From a bacterium (lineage in GTDB: Bacteria > Patescibacteria > Paceibacteria > Moranbacterales > UBA1568), in the NCBI GenBank assembly GCA_021821305.1, contig JAKACP010000001.1, positions 372,001 to 436,000 of the forward strand: a stretch of DNA of 64,000 bases, written 5' to 3'. Under the pieces are notes generated by a model. That model was not told where the DNA came from, searched no databases, and worked only from the letters and a program-made list of their open reading frames with translations. Shown here one piece after another: positions 22,457-34,807 of this stretch. The translations under genes were made by a program, and so were the position numbers. Each line of letters starts with the position of its first letter. Within the stretch, counting starts at the first letter, position 1.

Positions 22457-22481
22457 CAGTTCTCTTTCGGATGGGGGAATA

Positions 22482-24995
<2,514 letters not shown>

Positions 24996-25069
24996 TCGTA
25001 AGGAGTGATGGTAGAGGAATCGTACTTCGGGTGAGCGGTGATGTCAAACTGGCGGAGGGTCCGTTTCCG

Positions 25070-25078
25070 TGGTATACT
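25070..25078 (+). promoter_or_regulatory. Extended -10 promoter of pilM
   Basis: TGGTATACT is an extended -10 (TGn + TATACT) without a good -35. The same GGTATACTGG word recurs before pilN (26202) and the first pilin (32198). Confidence 0.55.
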
Positions 25079-25119
25079 GGCGACATATCGGGGTGTCGGG
25101 TTCGGAAACACAAAACGTT

Positions 25120-26184
25120 ATGTCCATGTTCTCAAAACAGCGCTTCTTGGGGGTCGATTTCGGGACCGCCTCCATCAAGGCTGTCGAGCTCGAGATGAAG
25201 AACGGCAAGCCCGAGCTCGTCAATTACGGCGAGGCGGCTTTGCTCACTCCCGAGAGCGGCGGTTCCGGTATTCCCATCCGCTCGTTCAAGGAGGATATGG
25301 TGCTGCGTTTCCGCGCATTGCTCGAACGCATGGATCCGGGGACGCGTGATCTCGCCATTTCCATGCCGTCGTTTCTGGGCCTGATCTCCCTCATCGACTT
25401 CGCCGACATGACCGATGCGGAACTCGAGGAGTCGGTCAAGTTCGAGGCGCACAAATATATACCGAGCCCGCTCGAGGACGTCGCGCTCTCCTGGGAGAAG
25501 CTGAGCGTGAAGGAGGTTCCGCTTCCGGACGGTACCGTCCAGAAGAAAACGGAAGTCCTGCTCGTGGCCGCTCTCAACAAGGAGGTCTGGCAGTATGAGG
25601 GATATGTCCGTGCCGTCGGCTATGACATGAAGCTCCTCGAGCTCGAGACCTTTTCCATAGCGAGATCCATCGTCGGCGACGATCCCGGGACGTTCCTTAT
25701 AATCGATATCGGCGCCCGTGCCGCGAATCTCATACTCGTGGAAGGGGGACTGGTGAAGATGAGCCGGAACATAGACGCCGGGGGGCGCGATATCACGCGG
25801 ACGCTCGCCGAAGGTCTCAATATCTCCGTCGAACGCGCCGAGATGCTCAAGAAAAGCCAGAAGGATTTCCTCAATGCCCGCGAGGCATCCATCATTTTCC
25901 CCGCCGTCGAGATGACGCTCAACGAGGCCGATCGGATGATGGACTCATGGAAGGCCAAGTGGCCCGACGCGCGCCTCGACGGTGTCATCCTGTCCGGTGG
26001 CACGGCGAGATTCACCGGGTTCGCGCAATATGCCTCGTCGAAACTCGGCGTACCGGCGATACTCGCCGATCCGTGGCGGCATATCGTCTGCCCGGCGGCG
26101 CTCCAGCCGATAATCGAGAAACTCGGCTCGTCTTTTTCGGTTGCGATCGGGCTCGCTCTCTACGGCATGAAGGACAAGAAATGA
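25120..26184 (+). CDS. pilM: Type IV pilus assembly protein PilM
   Basis: A 354-residue actin-like ATPase. The N-terminus FLGVDFGTASIKAVEL is the phosphate-1 loop, LIIDIGARAANLILVEGG the phosphate-2 region and GVILSGGTARFTGFAQY the adenosine motif. PilM forms the cytosolic ring that binds PilN at the inner face of the membrane. The start at 25120 was chosen because the upstream promoter lies at 25070-25078, inside the longer frame. It is first in the pilM-N-O-B order. Confidence 0.93.
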   Translation: MSMFSKQRFLGVDFGTASIKAVELEMKNGKPELVNYGEAALLTPESGGSGIPIRSFKEDMVLRFRALLERMDPGTRDLAISMPSFLGLISLIDFADMTDAELEESVKFEAHKYIPSPLEDVALSWEKLSVKEVPLPDGTVQKKTEVLLVAALNKEVWQYEGYVRAVGYDMKLLELETFSIARSIVGDDPGTFLIIDIGARAANLILVEGGLVKMSRNIDAGGRDITRTLAEGLNISVERAEMLKKSQKDFLNAREASIIFPAVEMTLNEADRMMDSWKAKWPDARLDGVILSGGTARFTGFAQYASSKLGVPAILADPWRHIVCPAALQPIIEKLGSSFSVAIGLALYGMKDKK

Positions 26185-26209
26185 CAGCGGCTGATTTTCA
26201 CGGTATACT
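26181..26209 (+). promoter_or_regulatory. Promoter upstream of pilN
   Basis: ATGACA (26181-26186), a 17-nt spacer, then TATACT (26204-26209). It overlaps the end of pilM, so pilN-pilO may be transcribed separately. Confidence 0.6.
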
Positions 26210-26240
26210 GGACACGAGAAAAATAAAATAAAAAGGAACT

Positions 26241-26777
26241 ATGCCAGGAATCAATCTCTCACAGACCGCCCAACAGAAAACGGGTATCCGGAAACATGCC
26301 ATATTCGGCAAGGGTCTGATCGCCATCATCATCGTGCTCCTCCTTGCCGTCGCGGCATGGAGGGGGCTCGCGTTCTGGGAACAGCGCATCGACGGCGAGA
26401 TAGCGGCGATCGAGGCGGAGACGGCCAAGGTTCGCGCGGGGTTCGGAGGAGAACAGGCCGACAAGGTCGCCGATTTTCAGTTCCGCCTCGATACCATCGG
26501 CGAGAGCTTCGGCGACAAGGTGTATCCGGCAGATATGCTCCGCTCGCTCGAGGGTCTCATGCTCTCCGGCGTGGACCTCTCCGAATATTCCTTCGATGCG
26601 AACAAGCGGACCATCTCCATCGCGGGCCAGGTGGACTCATTCCTGATAATCGCCCAGCAGATGGCGATCCTGAAGCGGACTCCCGGGTTCGCGTCGCTTT
26701 CGGTGGATTCCCTGGAACGCGAGGAGACGGGGAAGATAGGATTCAGGTTCTCGATCAACTTGGCCGGCACGCTTTAA
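26241..26777 (+). CDS. pilN: Type IV pilus assembly protein PilN-like
   Basis: A 178-residue bitopic membrane protein: a short cytosolic head (INLSQTAQQKTG, where PilM binds in known PilN proteins), one membrane helix (about 30-48), then a coiled coil and a ferredoxin-like domain. AAGGA lies before the ATG. Its position between pilM and a PilO-like gene supports the call; the sequence itself is divergent. Confidence 0.8.
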   Translation: MPGINLSQTAQQKTGIRKHAIFGKGLIAIIIVLLLAVAAWRGLAFWEQRIDGEIAAIEAETAKVRAGFGGEQADKVADFQFRLDTIGESFGDKVYPADMLRSLEGLMLSGVDLSEYSFDANKRTISIAGQVDSFLIIAQQMAILKRTPGFASLSVDSLEREETGKIGFRFSINLAGTL

Positions 26778-26790
26778 AAAACAAAAACGT

Positions 26791-27567
26791 ATGTCGATAA
26801 AAAGCATATCCTTCCCCCTGTTCGTCGTCGCACTTATTTTCATAGCGCTCAATTTCATCAGGCCGACCGTGCTTTCCATCCTGGACAAGCGCGCGGTCAA
26901 GGAATCCAAGACGGCCGAGCTCCGAACGGTCGAGGCGACGCTCGCGAACATCGGTGCGTTGGCCGAATCCCGGACCGCCATTCTCGGTGAAGATCGGGGG
27001 AATATGGCGATGGAATATCTTCCGTTCGCTTCCGATCAGGATCGAGTACTCGATATACTCAACTATCTCGCGGTGCAAGCGGGCGCTTCCATCGCATCGG
27101 TGACCTTCAAGGAATCACCCATACAGACGAGGCCGGCGGTGCAACCGGAGGTACTCGCCGACGGGACTGTCCCGCCGACCCCGCCGCAGGCTCCGCTGCC
27201 CAGGTCGTTTACGGTGGTGGTTTCGATGACCGGTACCTATGACAGTCTCAAGTCCTTCATGGAAAAGGTCTCGAACGCCAATCGCCTCCACGCGGTCTCC
27301 GTGTTCTCCATCACCGAAAAGCGTGAGGAGGCGTCCGCGCAGGGCGGAGATGTTCCGGCGACACCGAGCGGATTCCTCGAGGGCGTGTTCGAGGCTGAGT
27401 TCGCCTATCTTCCGGAGGAGAAATATGAGAATGCCTACCTTCATCCCGTGTTCGCCGCCGGGAAATTCGATACCGCGGCGCTCGATAAGCTCTCGGCGGT
27501 GAAATCGGACGTTCCGATGCTCGTCGAACCGTCCACATCCGGACGCTCCAACCCGTTCATTCCCTAG
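26791..27567 (+). CDS. pilO: Type IV pilus assembly protein PilO-like
   Basis: A 258-residue protein with an N-terminal membrane helix (about 5-25), a coiled coil (about 30-75) and a PilO-type domain (about 85-230, with RSFTVVVSMTGTYDSLKSFM). PilO pairs with PilN to connect the pilus motor to the pilus. The C-terminal 40 residues (PSTSGRSNPFIP) look disordered. It lies 13 nt after pilN and 13 nt before pilB. Confidence 0.82.
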   Translation: MSIKSISFPLFVVALIFIALNFIRPTVLSILDKRAVKESKTAELRTVEATLANIGALAESRTAILGEDRGNMAMEYLPFASDQDRVLDILNYLAVQAGASIASVTFKESPIQTRPAVQPEVLADGTVPPTPPQAPLPRSFTVVVSMTGTYDSLKSFMEKVSNANRLHAVSVFSITEKREEASAQGGDVPATPSGFLEGVFEAEFAYLPEEKYENAYLHPVFAAGKFDTAALDKLSAVKSDVPMLVEPSTSGRSNPFIP

Positions 27568-27580
27568 CGAATCCGTACGT

Positions 27581-29293
27581 ATGGAAGAACCCGTTTCCTC
27601 CAATCAAGGCAACGCCGCTCCGGTTCCGTCCGTCGGTACGGCTGTCGGCTCCGGTGATGACGATATCCGGAAACGGGCCGCCGAATTCGGCATACCATTG
27701 CTCGATGCGGCGCCGAACAAGATCGACAAACAGACCCTCAACTTCATCCCGGAAGATACCGCGAGGAAGTATCGGATGGTCGTCTTTTCCCGGGAGCACG
27801 ATACCATACGGGTCGCCATGATCGATCCGGAGGATTTCGAGGCGCTCAATCTCCTGCGTTTCCTCGCGGAAAAGGAGCAACTCAACATAGAGATTTCCCT
27901 CACGTCGGAAAAAGTTCTTGACGATATCCTCAAACAGTACTCGGGAGCCGATCGTGCCTTGAAGGAGGCCATCCTTTCGCTCAAGAAAGATGGTGCCTCC
28001 GGCGTTTCCTTTGTCGGCGAGGGAGAGACGGAGCCGGGAGGAGGAGCGGCCGATCAGGAGGTGATGCAGGACGCTCCGATCGCGCGACTCGTCGAGGCGA
28101 TCGTCAAACATGCGATCGAGGCTCGGGCGAGCGACATCCATATCGAGCTTTCGGAGGGGAACTATCGCGTCCGGTTCCGCGTGGACGGACTCCTGCATTC
28201 CTCGCTCGTGTTTCCGCTCCAGGTGGGCAAAGCCGTCGTGGCCCGTATCAAGATCCTTTCGAACCTGAAGATCGACGAGAAACGCAAGCCGCAGGATGGA
28301 CGGTTCCGCGCCTCGAACAACGGGACCGCGGTCGACCTCCGTGTCTCGACGTTGCCGGTCGTCGACGGGGAAAAGGTCGTGATGCGTGTCCTGGAAAAAA
28401 GCAATAACGTCGTCGATTTCAAGGAAATGGGTCTCTGGGGACGCAACGGCGAGGTGCTTCGCGAGAAGATCATGGAACCGTACGGCATCATCCTCATGAC
28501 CGGCCCGACCGGATCCGGAAAATCGACGACGCTCTATTCGTTCCTGCAGATCCTCAACCAGGAGGAACGCAACATCATCACGCTCGAGGACCCGGTCGAA
28601 TATTCGATAAGCGGTATAAACCAGAGCCAGGTGAGGCCGGAAATCGGCTACACGTTCGCCAACGGATTGCGCTCCATACTTCGGCAGGACCCGAACGTCA
28701 TCATGGTAGGTGAGATCCGTGACAACGAGACGGCCGAACTCGCCATCCATGCGGCGCTCACCGGACACCTCGTGCTCTCGACGCTCCATACGAACAACGC
28801 GCTCGGATCCATACCGCGCCTCGTCGACATGGGTATCGAACCGTTCCTCATCGCCTCCTCGATACAGGTCGTCGCGGCACAGCGGCTCGTCCGCCGGATA
28901 TGCTCGGCGTGCAAGGAGGAGCAGGAAGTGTCACCGGGGCTGGAGAAGAGACTGAAGGCGGTCGTCGACGCGCTTCCTCCGGAGGAGACCAAGAAATACG
29001 GATACGATCCGACGAAGGGGATGAAGCTCTACAAGGGAAAGGGATGTGACGTGTGCGGCAACAGCGGGTACAAGGGCCGTATCGCCATCTATGAGGCGTT
29101 CGAAGTGACGGACGAAGTGAAGCGCATCATCACCGACGAAAAGAACATCGAGGGACAGCTCTCCGAGGAAGCGACGAAACAACGGATGTTCTCGTTGCGG
29201 GATGACGGCATCCTCAAGGCGCTCACGGGGATCACGACGCTCACCGAGGTCGAGCGCGTGACCGAAGGAGCCGTACTCGTCGATGAGGAATGA
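27581..29293 (+). CDS. pilB: Type IV pilus extension ATPase PilB
   Basis: A 570-residue GspE/PilB ATPase. It has an N-terminal GSPII_E domain (about 25-140), a catalytic core with Walker A GPTGSGKSTT, Asp box ITLEDPVEYSI, Walker B region RQDPNVIMVGEIRD, His box HLVLSTLHTNNA, and a tetracysteine zinc site (CSAC ... CDVCG, about 440-490). It powers pilus extension from the cytosol. Confidence 0.95.
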   Translation: MEEPVSSNQGNAAPVPSVGTAVGSGDDDIRKRAAEFGIPLLDAAPNKIDKQTLNFIPEDTARKYRMVVFSREHDTIRVAMIDPEDFEALNLLRFLAEKEQLNIEISLTSEKVLDDILKQYSGADRALKEAILSLKKDGASGVSFVGEGETEPGGGAADQEVMQDAPIARLVEAIVKHAIEARASDIHIELSEGNYRVRFRVDGLLHSSLVFPLQVGKAVVARIKILSNLKIDEKRKPQDGRFRASNNGTAVDLRVSTLPVVDGEKVVMRVLEKSNNVVDFKEMGLWGRNGEVLREKIMEPYGIILMTGPTGSGKSTTLYSFLQILNQEERNIITLEDPVEYSISGINQSQVRPEIGYTFANGLRSILRQDPNVIMVGEIRDNETAELAIHAALTGHLVLSTLHTNNALGSIPRLVDMGIEPFLIASSIQVVAAQRLVRRICSACKEEQEVSPGLEKRLKAVVDALPPEETKKYGYDPTKGMKLYKGKGCDVCGNSGYKGRIAIYEAFEVTDEVKRIITDEKNIEGQLSEEATKQRMFSLRDDGILKALTGITTLTEVERVTEGAVLVDEE

Positions 29294-29297
29294 ACTT

Positions 29298-29780
29298 ATG
29301 AAAACCGAAAAGGACAAGCGATTCGCCCGGCTGGCCGGAAAGAAGATCCTTATCATCGAGGATGATTTTTTCGTCCGCGATATCTACCAGAAAAAACTCG
29401 GCGAAAGCGGATTTTCCGTCGAGAGCGCCGCGGACGGTCTCGAGGGCCTGGAGCGTCTCCGTTCGCATGTCCCGGACCTCATCATTCTCGATATCTTCAT
29501 GCCGTATGTCGACGGGCGGGACGTCCTGCGCGAGATCAAGGGCAACGAGGAATGGAAACATATTCCGGTCATACTGCTCACGAATTTTTCCGCGAGCGAG
29601 GGAGTCAAGGACGGATTCGGTCTCGGCGCGGCCGAATATCTCATCAAGTCGCATTTCACGCCGTCGGAAGTGCTCGAGAAGGTCTGTTCGGTTTTTGAAA
29701 AGGCCGAAAAGGATGGTATACTCGGAACAAGCGGTAAGGAACAAGAAACAAGAAACAAGGAAGAGAAGGAGCCCGAGTAA
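29298..29780 (+). CDS. Single-domain response regulator in the pilus cluster
   Basis: A 160-residue CheY-like receiver protein with phosphoacceptor Asp65 (LIILDIFMPYVDG), acidic pair IIEDD and the conserved lysine in YLIKS. The start at 29298 has GAGGA 8 nt upstream within the pilB end; an ATG at 29283 would overlap the pilB stop. It lies between pilB and pilT, so it may tune pilus extension or retraction, as PilG does in other bacteria. The last 20 residues come from an AACAAG-type repeated stretch (29737-29760) and are probably unstructured. Confidence 0.88.
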   Translation: MKTEKDKRFARLAGKKILIIEDDFFVRDIYQKKLGESGFSVESAADGLEGLERLRSHVPDLIILDIFMPYVDGRDVLREIKGNEEWKHIPVILLTNFSASEGVKDGFGLGAAEYLIKSHFTPSEVLEKVCSVFEKAEKDGILGTSGKEQETRNKEEKEPE

Positions 29781-29823
29781 GAAAACACCTTGTCGCTTGT
29801 GACGTGTCACTAAAACAAATACT

Positions 29824-30921
<1,098 letters not shown>

Positions 30922-30925
30922 CGGT

Positions 30926-32137
30926 ATGAAATTCGTCTTCAAGGCAAAAAACGCGGAAGGAGTCCTCAAGGAGGGTATCGTCGAGGCGGAAGCCCGCGAT
31001 GCAGCGAGTCTCATCCTCCAGAAGAACGGGCTCGTCCCGGTTTCCATCCGAGCGGAGACACAGGTCTCAGCGGCGATGAAGGAACTGTCCCGTCTCTGGG
31101 AAGGCGTCTCCACCAAGGAGCTCGTCGTTTTCTTCCGCCAGCTCGGCGTGCTCATCGAGGCCAAGGTCCCGGTCACCTCGTCGCTCCTCGCTATCGCCGA
31201 GGAGACGGAGAATTCGTATTTCCGTATCATCCTCAAGGAGATCAAGGACGACGTGGACGACGGTATGGCACTCTCCGAGGCCTTCGCCAAGCATCCGACC
31301 GCCTTTTCCCCGCTCGTCGTGAACCTGCTCCGCGCGGGTGAGGTTTCCGGCGGACTGCAACGCTCGATCGTGTTCATCGCCGACAACATGGAAAAGGACT
31401 ACCACCTCGTCTCCAAGATCCGCGGAGCGCTCTACTATCCCGCGTTCGTGCTCGGCGCCGCGCTCCTCATCGGTTTCCTCGTCATCTCGTTCATCATTCC
31501 CAAGATCACCGTCATCCTCAAGGATTTTTCCGCCGATCTCCCGTGGTATACCGTCGCCATCATGGCGACCTCCGACTTCCTCGCCGCATACTGGTGGATC
31601 GTCCTCCTTCTCCTGGCGGTCGGCGGCGGGGCATTCGTCTACTATATCCGAACGCCGGACGGCAAGCGCGAGTGGGAGGCCCAACTGCTCTCCATCCCGA
31701 TCGTCGGTAAGATCGCGCAGTACGTCTACCTGGCACGGCTGACGGAAAACCTCGGCGTGCTCCTCAACGGAGGCATCCCCGTGGTCCGTTCGCTCACCAT
31801 CGTCTCCAACATCATCGGCAACGAGCCGTTCCGCCGGGTCGCCCTCGAGGCGGCCGAGGAGGTGAAAACCGGTGGAAACATGAGTACGGTTTTCTTCAAA
31901 TCGCCGGAAATCCCGCATCTTGTCGCGCAGATGATCAAGATCGGCGAGGAATCCGGAACTCTCTCCACGATCCTCCGGAACATCGCGTCGTTTTATTCGC
32001 AGGAAGTCGACGGTATGACGCGCAACCTGACCGCTCTCCTCGAACCGGTGCTCATCGTCATCCTCGGTATCGGTGTCGCCATCCTCGTCATCGGCATACT
32101 GCTCCCTATATACAACGTGGTCGGCAATTTCGCTTGA
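30926..32137 (+). CDS. pilC: Type IV pilus platform protein PilC
   Basis: A 403-residue GspF/PilC protein with two repeated cytosolic helical domains (about 65-190 and 270-395; FFRQLGVLIEAKVPVTSSL and LTENLGVLLNGGIPVVRSL) and three membrane helices (about 168-190, 218-238, 370-395). It couples PilB/PilT to pilin movement in the membrane. Confidence 0.94.
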   Translation: MKFVFKAKNAEGVLKEGIVEAEARDAASLILQKNGLVPVSIRAETQVSAAMKELSRLWEGVSTKELVVFFRQLGVLIEAKVPVTSSLLAIAEETENSYFRIILKEIKDDVDDGMALSEAFAKHPTAFSPLVVNLLRAGEVSGGLQRSIVFIADNMEKDYHLVSKIRGALYYPAFVLGAALLIGFLVISFIIPKITVILKDFSADLPWYTVAIMATSDFLAAYWWIVLLLLAVGGGAFVYYIRTPDGKREWEAQLLSIPIVGKIAQYVYLARLTENLGVLLNGGIPVVRSLTIVSNIIGNEPFRRVALEAAEEVKTGGNMSTVFFKSPEIPHLVAQMIKIGEESGTLSTILRNIASFYSQEVDGMTRNLTALLEPVLIVILGIGVAILVIGILLPIYNVVGNFA

Positions 32138-32176
32138 TGTGTGGGTTTACAGGGGGACCCTCTTGACCGCGACTGA

Positions 32177-32205
32177 TTGTTCGGAATCCAAAAAAAAGGT
32201 ATACT
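32177..32205 (+). promoter_or_regulatory. Promoter of the first major pilin
   Basis: TTGTTC (32177-32182), a 17-nt spacer, then TATACT (32200-32205). It is followed by a near-perfect Shine-Dalgarno AAAGGAGGTGA before the ATG at 32251, fitting high expression. Confidence 0.7.
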
Positions 32206-32250
32206 GGAAACGTCAGGAATGACGAACACAAAAGAAAGGAGGTGAGAACT

Positions 32251-32658
32251 ATGAAAAATACAAAGAAAGGGTTTACACTCATCGAGCTTCTCATCGTCAT
32301 CGCGATCATCGGTATCCTCGCGTCGATCGTCCTCGTGAGCTTGGGGAACGCCCGATCCAAGGCGCGCTCCGCTTCCTTCCAGGCCAGCGTGAACAGCGTG
32401 ATCCCGGCAGCGGTGCTGTGTGAGGATTCGGGTGTTGCCTTGAACGCGTATGCCGCGGCCGGCCTCGTCTGCGCGGGAAGCACGTCCACATATCCGAACT
32501 TCGTGACCTCCGGAGCCTGTAACGCGGCACCTACGGTGACCGTAACAGGTGGTACCGTCGGTGACGGTTTGTTTACAATAACGACCGGAGCTTGTGCGGG
32601 CGCTGATGCCGCGAAGGACACGGCCACTTGCGACCAGCAAGGATGCGTCTTCAACTAG
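32251..32658 (+). CDS. Type IV pilin, major-type 1
   Basis: A 135-residue prepilin with a short leader ending in KKG, then [20 protein letters not shown] and a [15 protein letters not shown] helix end. Glu5 of the mature protein is present. The C-terminal globular part has cysteines that could form disulfides (CEDSG, LVCAG, SGACN, CDQQGC). The start at 32251 is fixed by the strong ribosome site; the upstream GTG is unlikely. It is cut by the PilD at 33358. A close paralog follows at 32759. Confidence 0.93.
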   Translation: MKNTKKGFTLIELLIVIAIIGILASIVLVSLGNARSKARSASFQASVNSVIPAAVLCEDSGVALNAYAAAGLVCAGSTSTYPNFVTSGACNAAPTVTVTGGTVGDGLFTITTGACAGADAAKDTATCDQQGCVFN

Positions 32659-32686
32659 CACATTCGTTCAGATTTCGACAGACACG

Positions 32687-32717
32687 AAGCCCATCGACAT
32701 GATGGGCTTTGTTTTTT
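32687..32717 (+). terminator. Intrinsic terminator after pilin 1
   Basis: AAGCCCATC (32687-32695) / GATGGGCTT (32701-32709), then TGTTTTTT. Confidence 0.85.
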
Positions 32718-32758
32718 CGTTCTTTCTGTTAAAATGGAGGAAGAAAGGAGGTGCAACT

Positions 32759-33190
32759 ATGAAAAACACACAAAAAGCCTGCCTGCCGGCGAGGCAGGGA
32801 TTTACCCTCATCGAGCTTCTCATCGTGATAGCAATCATTGGTATCCTCGCGTCGATCGTCCTCGTGAGCCTGGGAAGTGCCCGATCCAAGGCGCGGTCGG
32901 CGTCCTTCCAGGCGACGACGCAGAGCCTCATAACCGGAGCCGGGTTGTGCGACGACAGCGCGTTGACTCTTGATGCTTATGTCATCGGCAATCCGATGTG
33001 CACGGGAAGCACCGCCACATGGCCGCCGTTCGACCAGGCCTGCAGCGCCGGTCCCGATATCATCGTGACGGACGCAACGGGAGGTGACGGTGATTATACC
33101 ATCGAGCTCGGGAGCGTGACGCCATGCGGGGGAGCCGATGCTACGACCGATCATGCTATCTGTACTCCGAACGGCTGTACTTTCGACTAG
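32759..33190 (+). CDS. Type IV pilin, major-type 2
   Basis: A 143-residue prepilin, nearly identical to pilin 1 over the N-terminal 45 mature residues and then divergent. AGAAAGGAGGTG gives a strong ribosome site. The leader is longer than in pilin 1 (MKNTQKACLPARQG) because a palindromic DNA repeat (32779-32799) is inserted in frame just before the processing site. The cleavage glycine and FTLIELL are intact, so it should still be processed. Confidence 0.92.
   Translation: MKNTQKACLPARQGFTLIELLIVIAIIGILASIVLVSLGSARSKARSASFQATTQSLITGAGLCDDSALTLDAYVIGNPMCTGSTATWPPFDQACSAGPDIIVTDATGGDGDYTIELGSVTPCGGADATTDHAICTPNGCTFD
32779..32799. repeat. Palindromic repeat inserted in the pilin leader
   Basis: Seven-base arms CCTGCCT (32779-32785) and AGGCAGG (32793-32799) around a GCCGGCG centre that is itself palindromic. 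Absent from pilin 1 at the same position, it adds the residues ACLPARQ. It resembles small dispersed palindromes found in some bacterial genomes. Confidence 0.75.
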
Positions 33191-33270
33191 TGAAATCCAT
33201 GGTTTTTCCTGGGAAAAATTTCGGCAGAGCATGATTTTTTCAAAAGGGAAGCGGATCAGGTGTCTTTTCC

Positions 33271-33306
33271 ACAAAAATCAGGTCAATCGCCTGATTTTTG
33301 TGTTTC
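33271..33306 (+). terminator. Intrinsic terminator after pilin 2
   Basis: ACAAAAATCAGG (33271-33282) / CCTGATTTTTGT (33290-33301), followed by GTTTCT. Confidence 0.75.
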
Positions 33307-33342
33307 TGTCGGGATCATGCGCTTCGTGACACATGCGGTTCA

Positions 33343-33351
33343 TGCTAGAAT
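33343..33351 (+). promoter_or_regulatory. Extended -10 promoter of pilD (leaderless)
   Basis: TGCTAGAAT is an extended -10 ending 7 nt before the ATG at 33358. A weak TTCGTG lies 17 nt further up. The transcript would begin at or next to the start codon. Confidence 0.55.
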
Positions 33352-33357
33352 ATCCTT

Positions 33358-34149
33358 ATGATTTTCGCGCTCTTCATTCTCGGGCTCCTCGTGGGGAGCT
33401 TTCTCAATGTCGTCTTGTTCCGGTTCGAGACCGGAGAGACGGTGGTTTCGGGACGGTCGCGATGCAACGCGTGCAAGGAGATGATCGCGTGGTATGACAA
33501 TATCCCGCTTCTCTCGTTCATCTTGCTCCGTGGGAAATGCCGGAGGTGTGGCATGAGGATCTCCTGGCAGTATCCGGCGGTCGAACTCGCGACTGCCGGA
33601 CTCTTCGCGCTCGCGGGGTCGACGTTCTACGTGGCCGGAAGCGTCGATGCGGCGCTCGGTCTCGCGTTCGCGCTCGGCCTCATCGCGATACTCCTCGTCG
33701 TCTTCGTCTATGATCTCACCCACATGGAGATTCCCGTGTCCGCGCTCATGGCGGGGATCCTGTGGACCGTGTTCTCGCTCCTTCTTCTCTGGTACTTCGC
33801 GGAGCCGAGAGAGGCGTTGTCCGATTCGCGGCTCGCGGAAGGACTGATAGGGGGGGTCGTCGCATTCCTGTTTTTTTATGCGTTCGTCTTCTTTTCCCGT
33901 GAAACCTGGATGGGGATGGGGGACGCATGGCTCGCGTCCATACTGGGTCTGGTCGCCGGCTGGAAGCTACTCCTTCCCGCGCTCACGATAGCGTTCGGGT
34001 CAGGCGCGATCGTCGGTATCGCGCTTATGGCGTTCGGAAGCAAGGGGATGCGAAGCCGCATACCGTTCGGGCCTTTTCTCGTCATATCCGTGCTTTTTAT
34101 GCTGTTTTTTGGTAGAATGGTGAAAGATATCTGGCTCCTGCCATGGTGA
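33358..34149 (+). CDS. pilD: Prepilin peptidase PilD (A24 family)
   Basis: A 263-residue polytopic membrane protein with an N-terminal zinc-binding cytosolic domain (CNAC, CRRC, about 37-65) of the type that also N-methylates pilins. The two catalytic aspartates lie in VYDLTHMEIP and WMGMGDAWL. It cuts the leaders of all five pilin-like proteins encoded around it. PSORT-type membrane helices fill the remainder. Confidence 0.93.
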   Translation: MIFALFILGLLVGSFLNVVLFRFETGETVVSGRSRCNACKEMIAWYDNIPLLSFILLRGKCRRCGMRISWQYPAVELATAGLFALAGSTFYVAGSVDAALGLAFALGLIAILLVVFVYDLTHMEIPVSALMAGILWTVFSLLLLWYFAEPREALSDSRLAEGLIGGVVAFLFFYAFVFFSRETWMGMGDAWLASILGLVAGWKLLLPALTIAFGSGAIVGIALMAFGSKGMRSRIPFGPFLVISVLFMLFFGRMVKDIWLLPW

Positions 34150-34219
34150 GCGTGACGTCGATAGGCATGGGGTGCGGCAGATGAAGCGAGACGGCCAAAA
34201 AAACAAGATGCATCCGAAC

Positions 34220-34762
34220 ATGAAAAAAACCAGACCCGGTTTCACGCTCGTCGAGCTCATCGTGACGACGGCGGCCCTCTCCATCATGGCGACCGTTACC
34301 ATCATGTCCTTGAGCGGGAACAAGACCCGTCATGAAGTCCAAACGGCGGCACGACTGGTCACCTCCGCCGTCCGCGAGGCGCAGAATTATGCGCTGACGG
34401 GCAAGAACATAACGGCGAACCCGGCGAATCGTCCGTGCAAATTCCGAGTCCGGTCCGTCGGCGGCGGGACCGTGATATTCGTCGAACAGCTCAGCGCCGG
34501 GATGGTGTCGTGTCCGTCACCGGGCATCACGGCGGATTCGTGGTCCGGTGCCACGTACAATCTGACGAATGGCGTCACTTTTTTCGCCACGACCGAAGTC
34601 CGCTTCGATGTGCCGCGCGGAGAACCGGCGAATTCTTCGGGAACCGAGCTGTCCGGCGCCACGCTCGTCGATTTTGCCGTCTCGAAATCCGGGCTGAACG
34701 CACATGCTTGCGTCTATCCGCTCGGGAGGGTCGAGGAAAAGCCGGTAGGAGGAAGTTGTTAG
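34220..34762 (+). CDS. Minor pilin-like protein (GspH/FimT-like)
   Basis: About 180 residues, with a prepilin leader MKKTRPG, then FTLVELIVTTAALSIMATVT and a GspH-like layout (RLVTSAVREAQNYALTGKN). The start is uncertain: 34172 (GTG), 34181, 34208 and 34220 share the frame, and none has a strong ribosome site; 34220 gives a standard leader. It probably primes pilus assembly with the next two genes. Confidence 0.85.
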   Translation: MKKTRPGFTLVELIVTTAALSIMATVTIMSLSGNKTRHEVQTAARLVTSAVREAQNYALTGKNITANPANRPCKFRVRSVGGGTVIFVEQLSAGMVSCPSPGITADSWSGATYNLTNGVTFFATTEVRFDVPRGEPANSSGTELSGATLVDFAVSKSGLNAHACVYPLGRVEEKPVGGSC

Positions 34763-34807
34763 CGGTCGATGGAGTCTTCCGCGCCGAGTTTCATCGGAAA
34801 TAAACAT

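Noticed and set aside
27557..28789. Long minus-strand open frame over pilB
   Set aside because: Antisense to pilB, which has all ATPase motifs; no independent signal.
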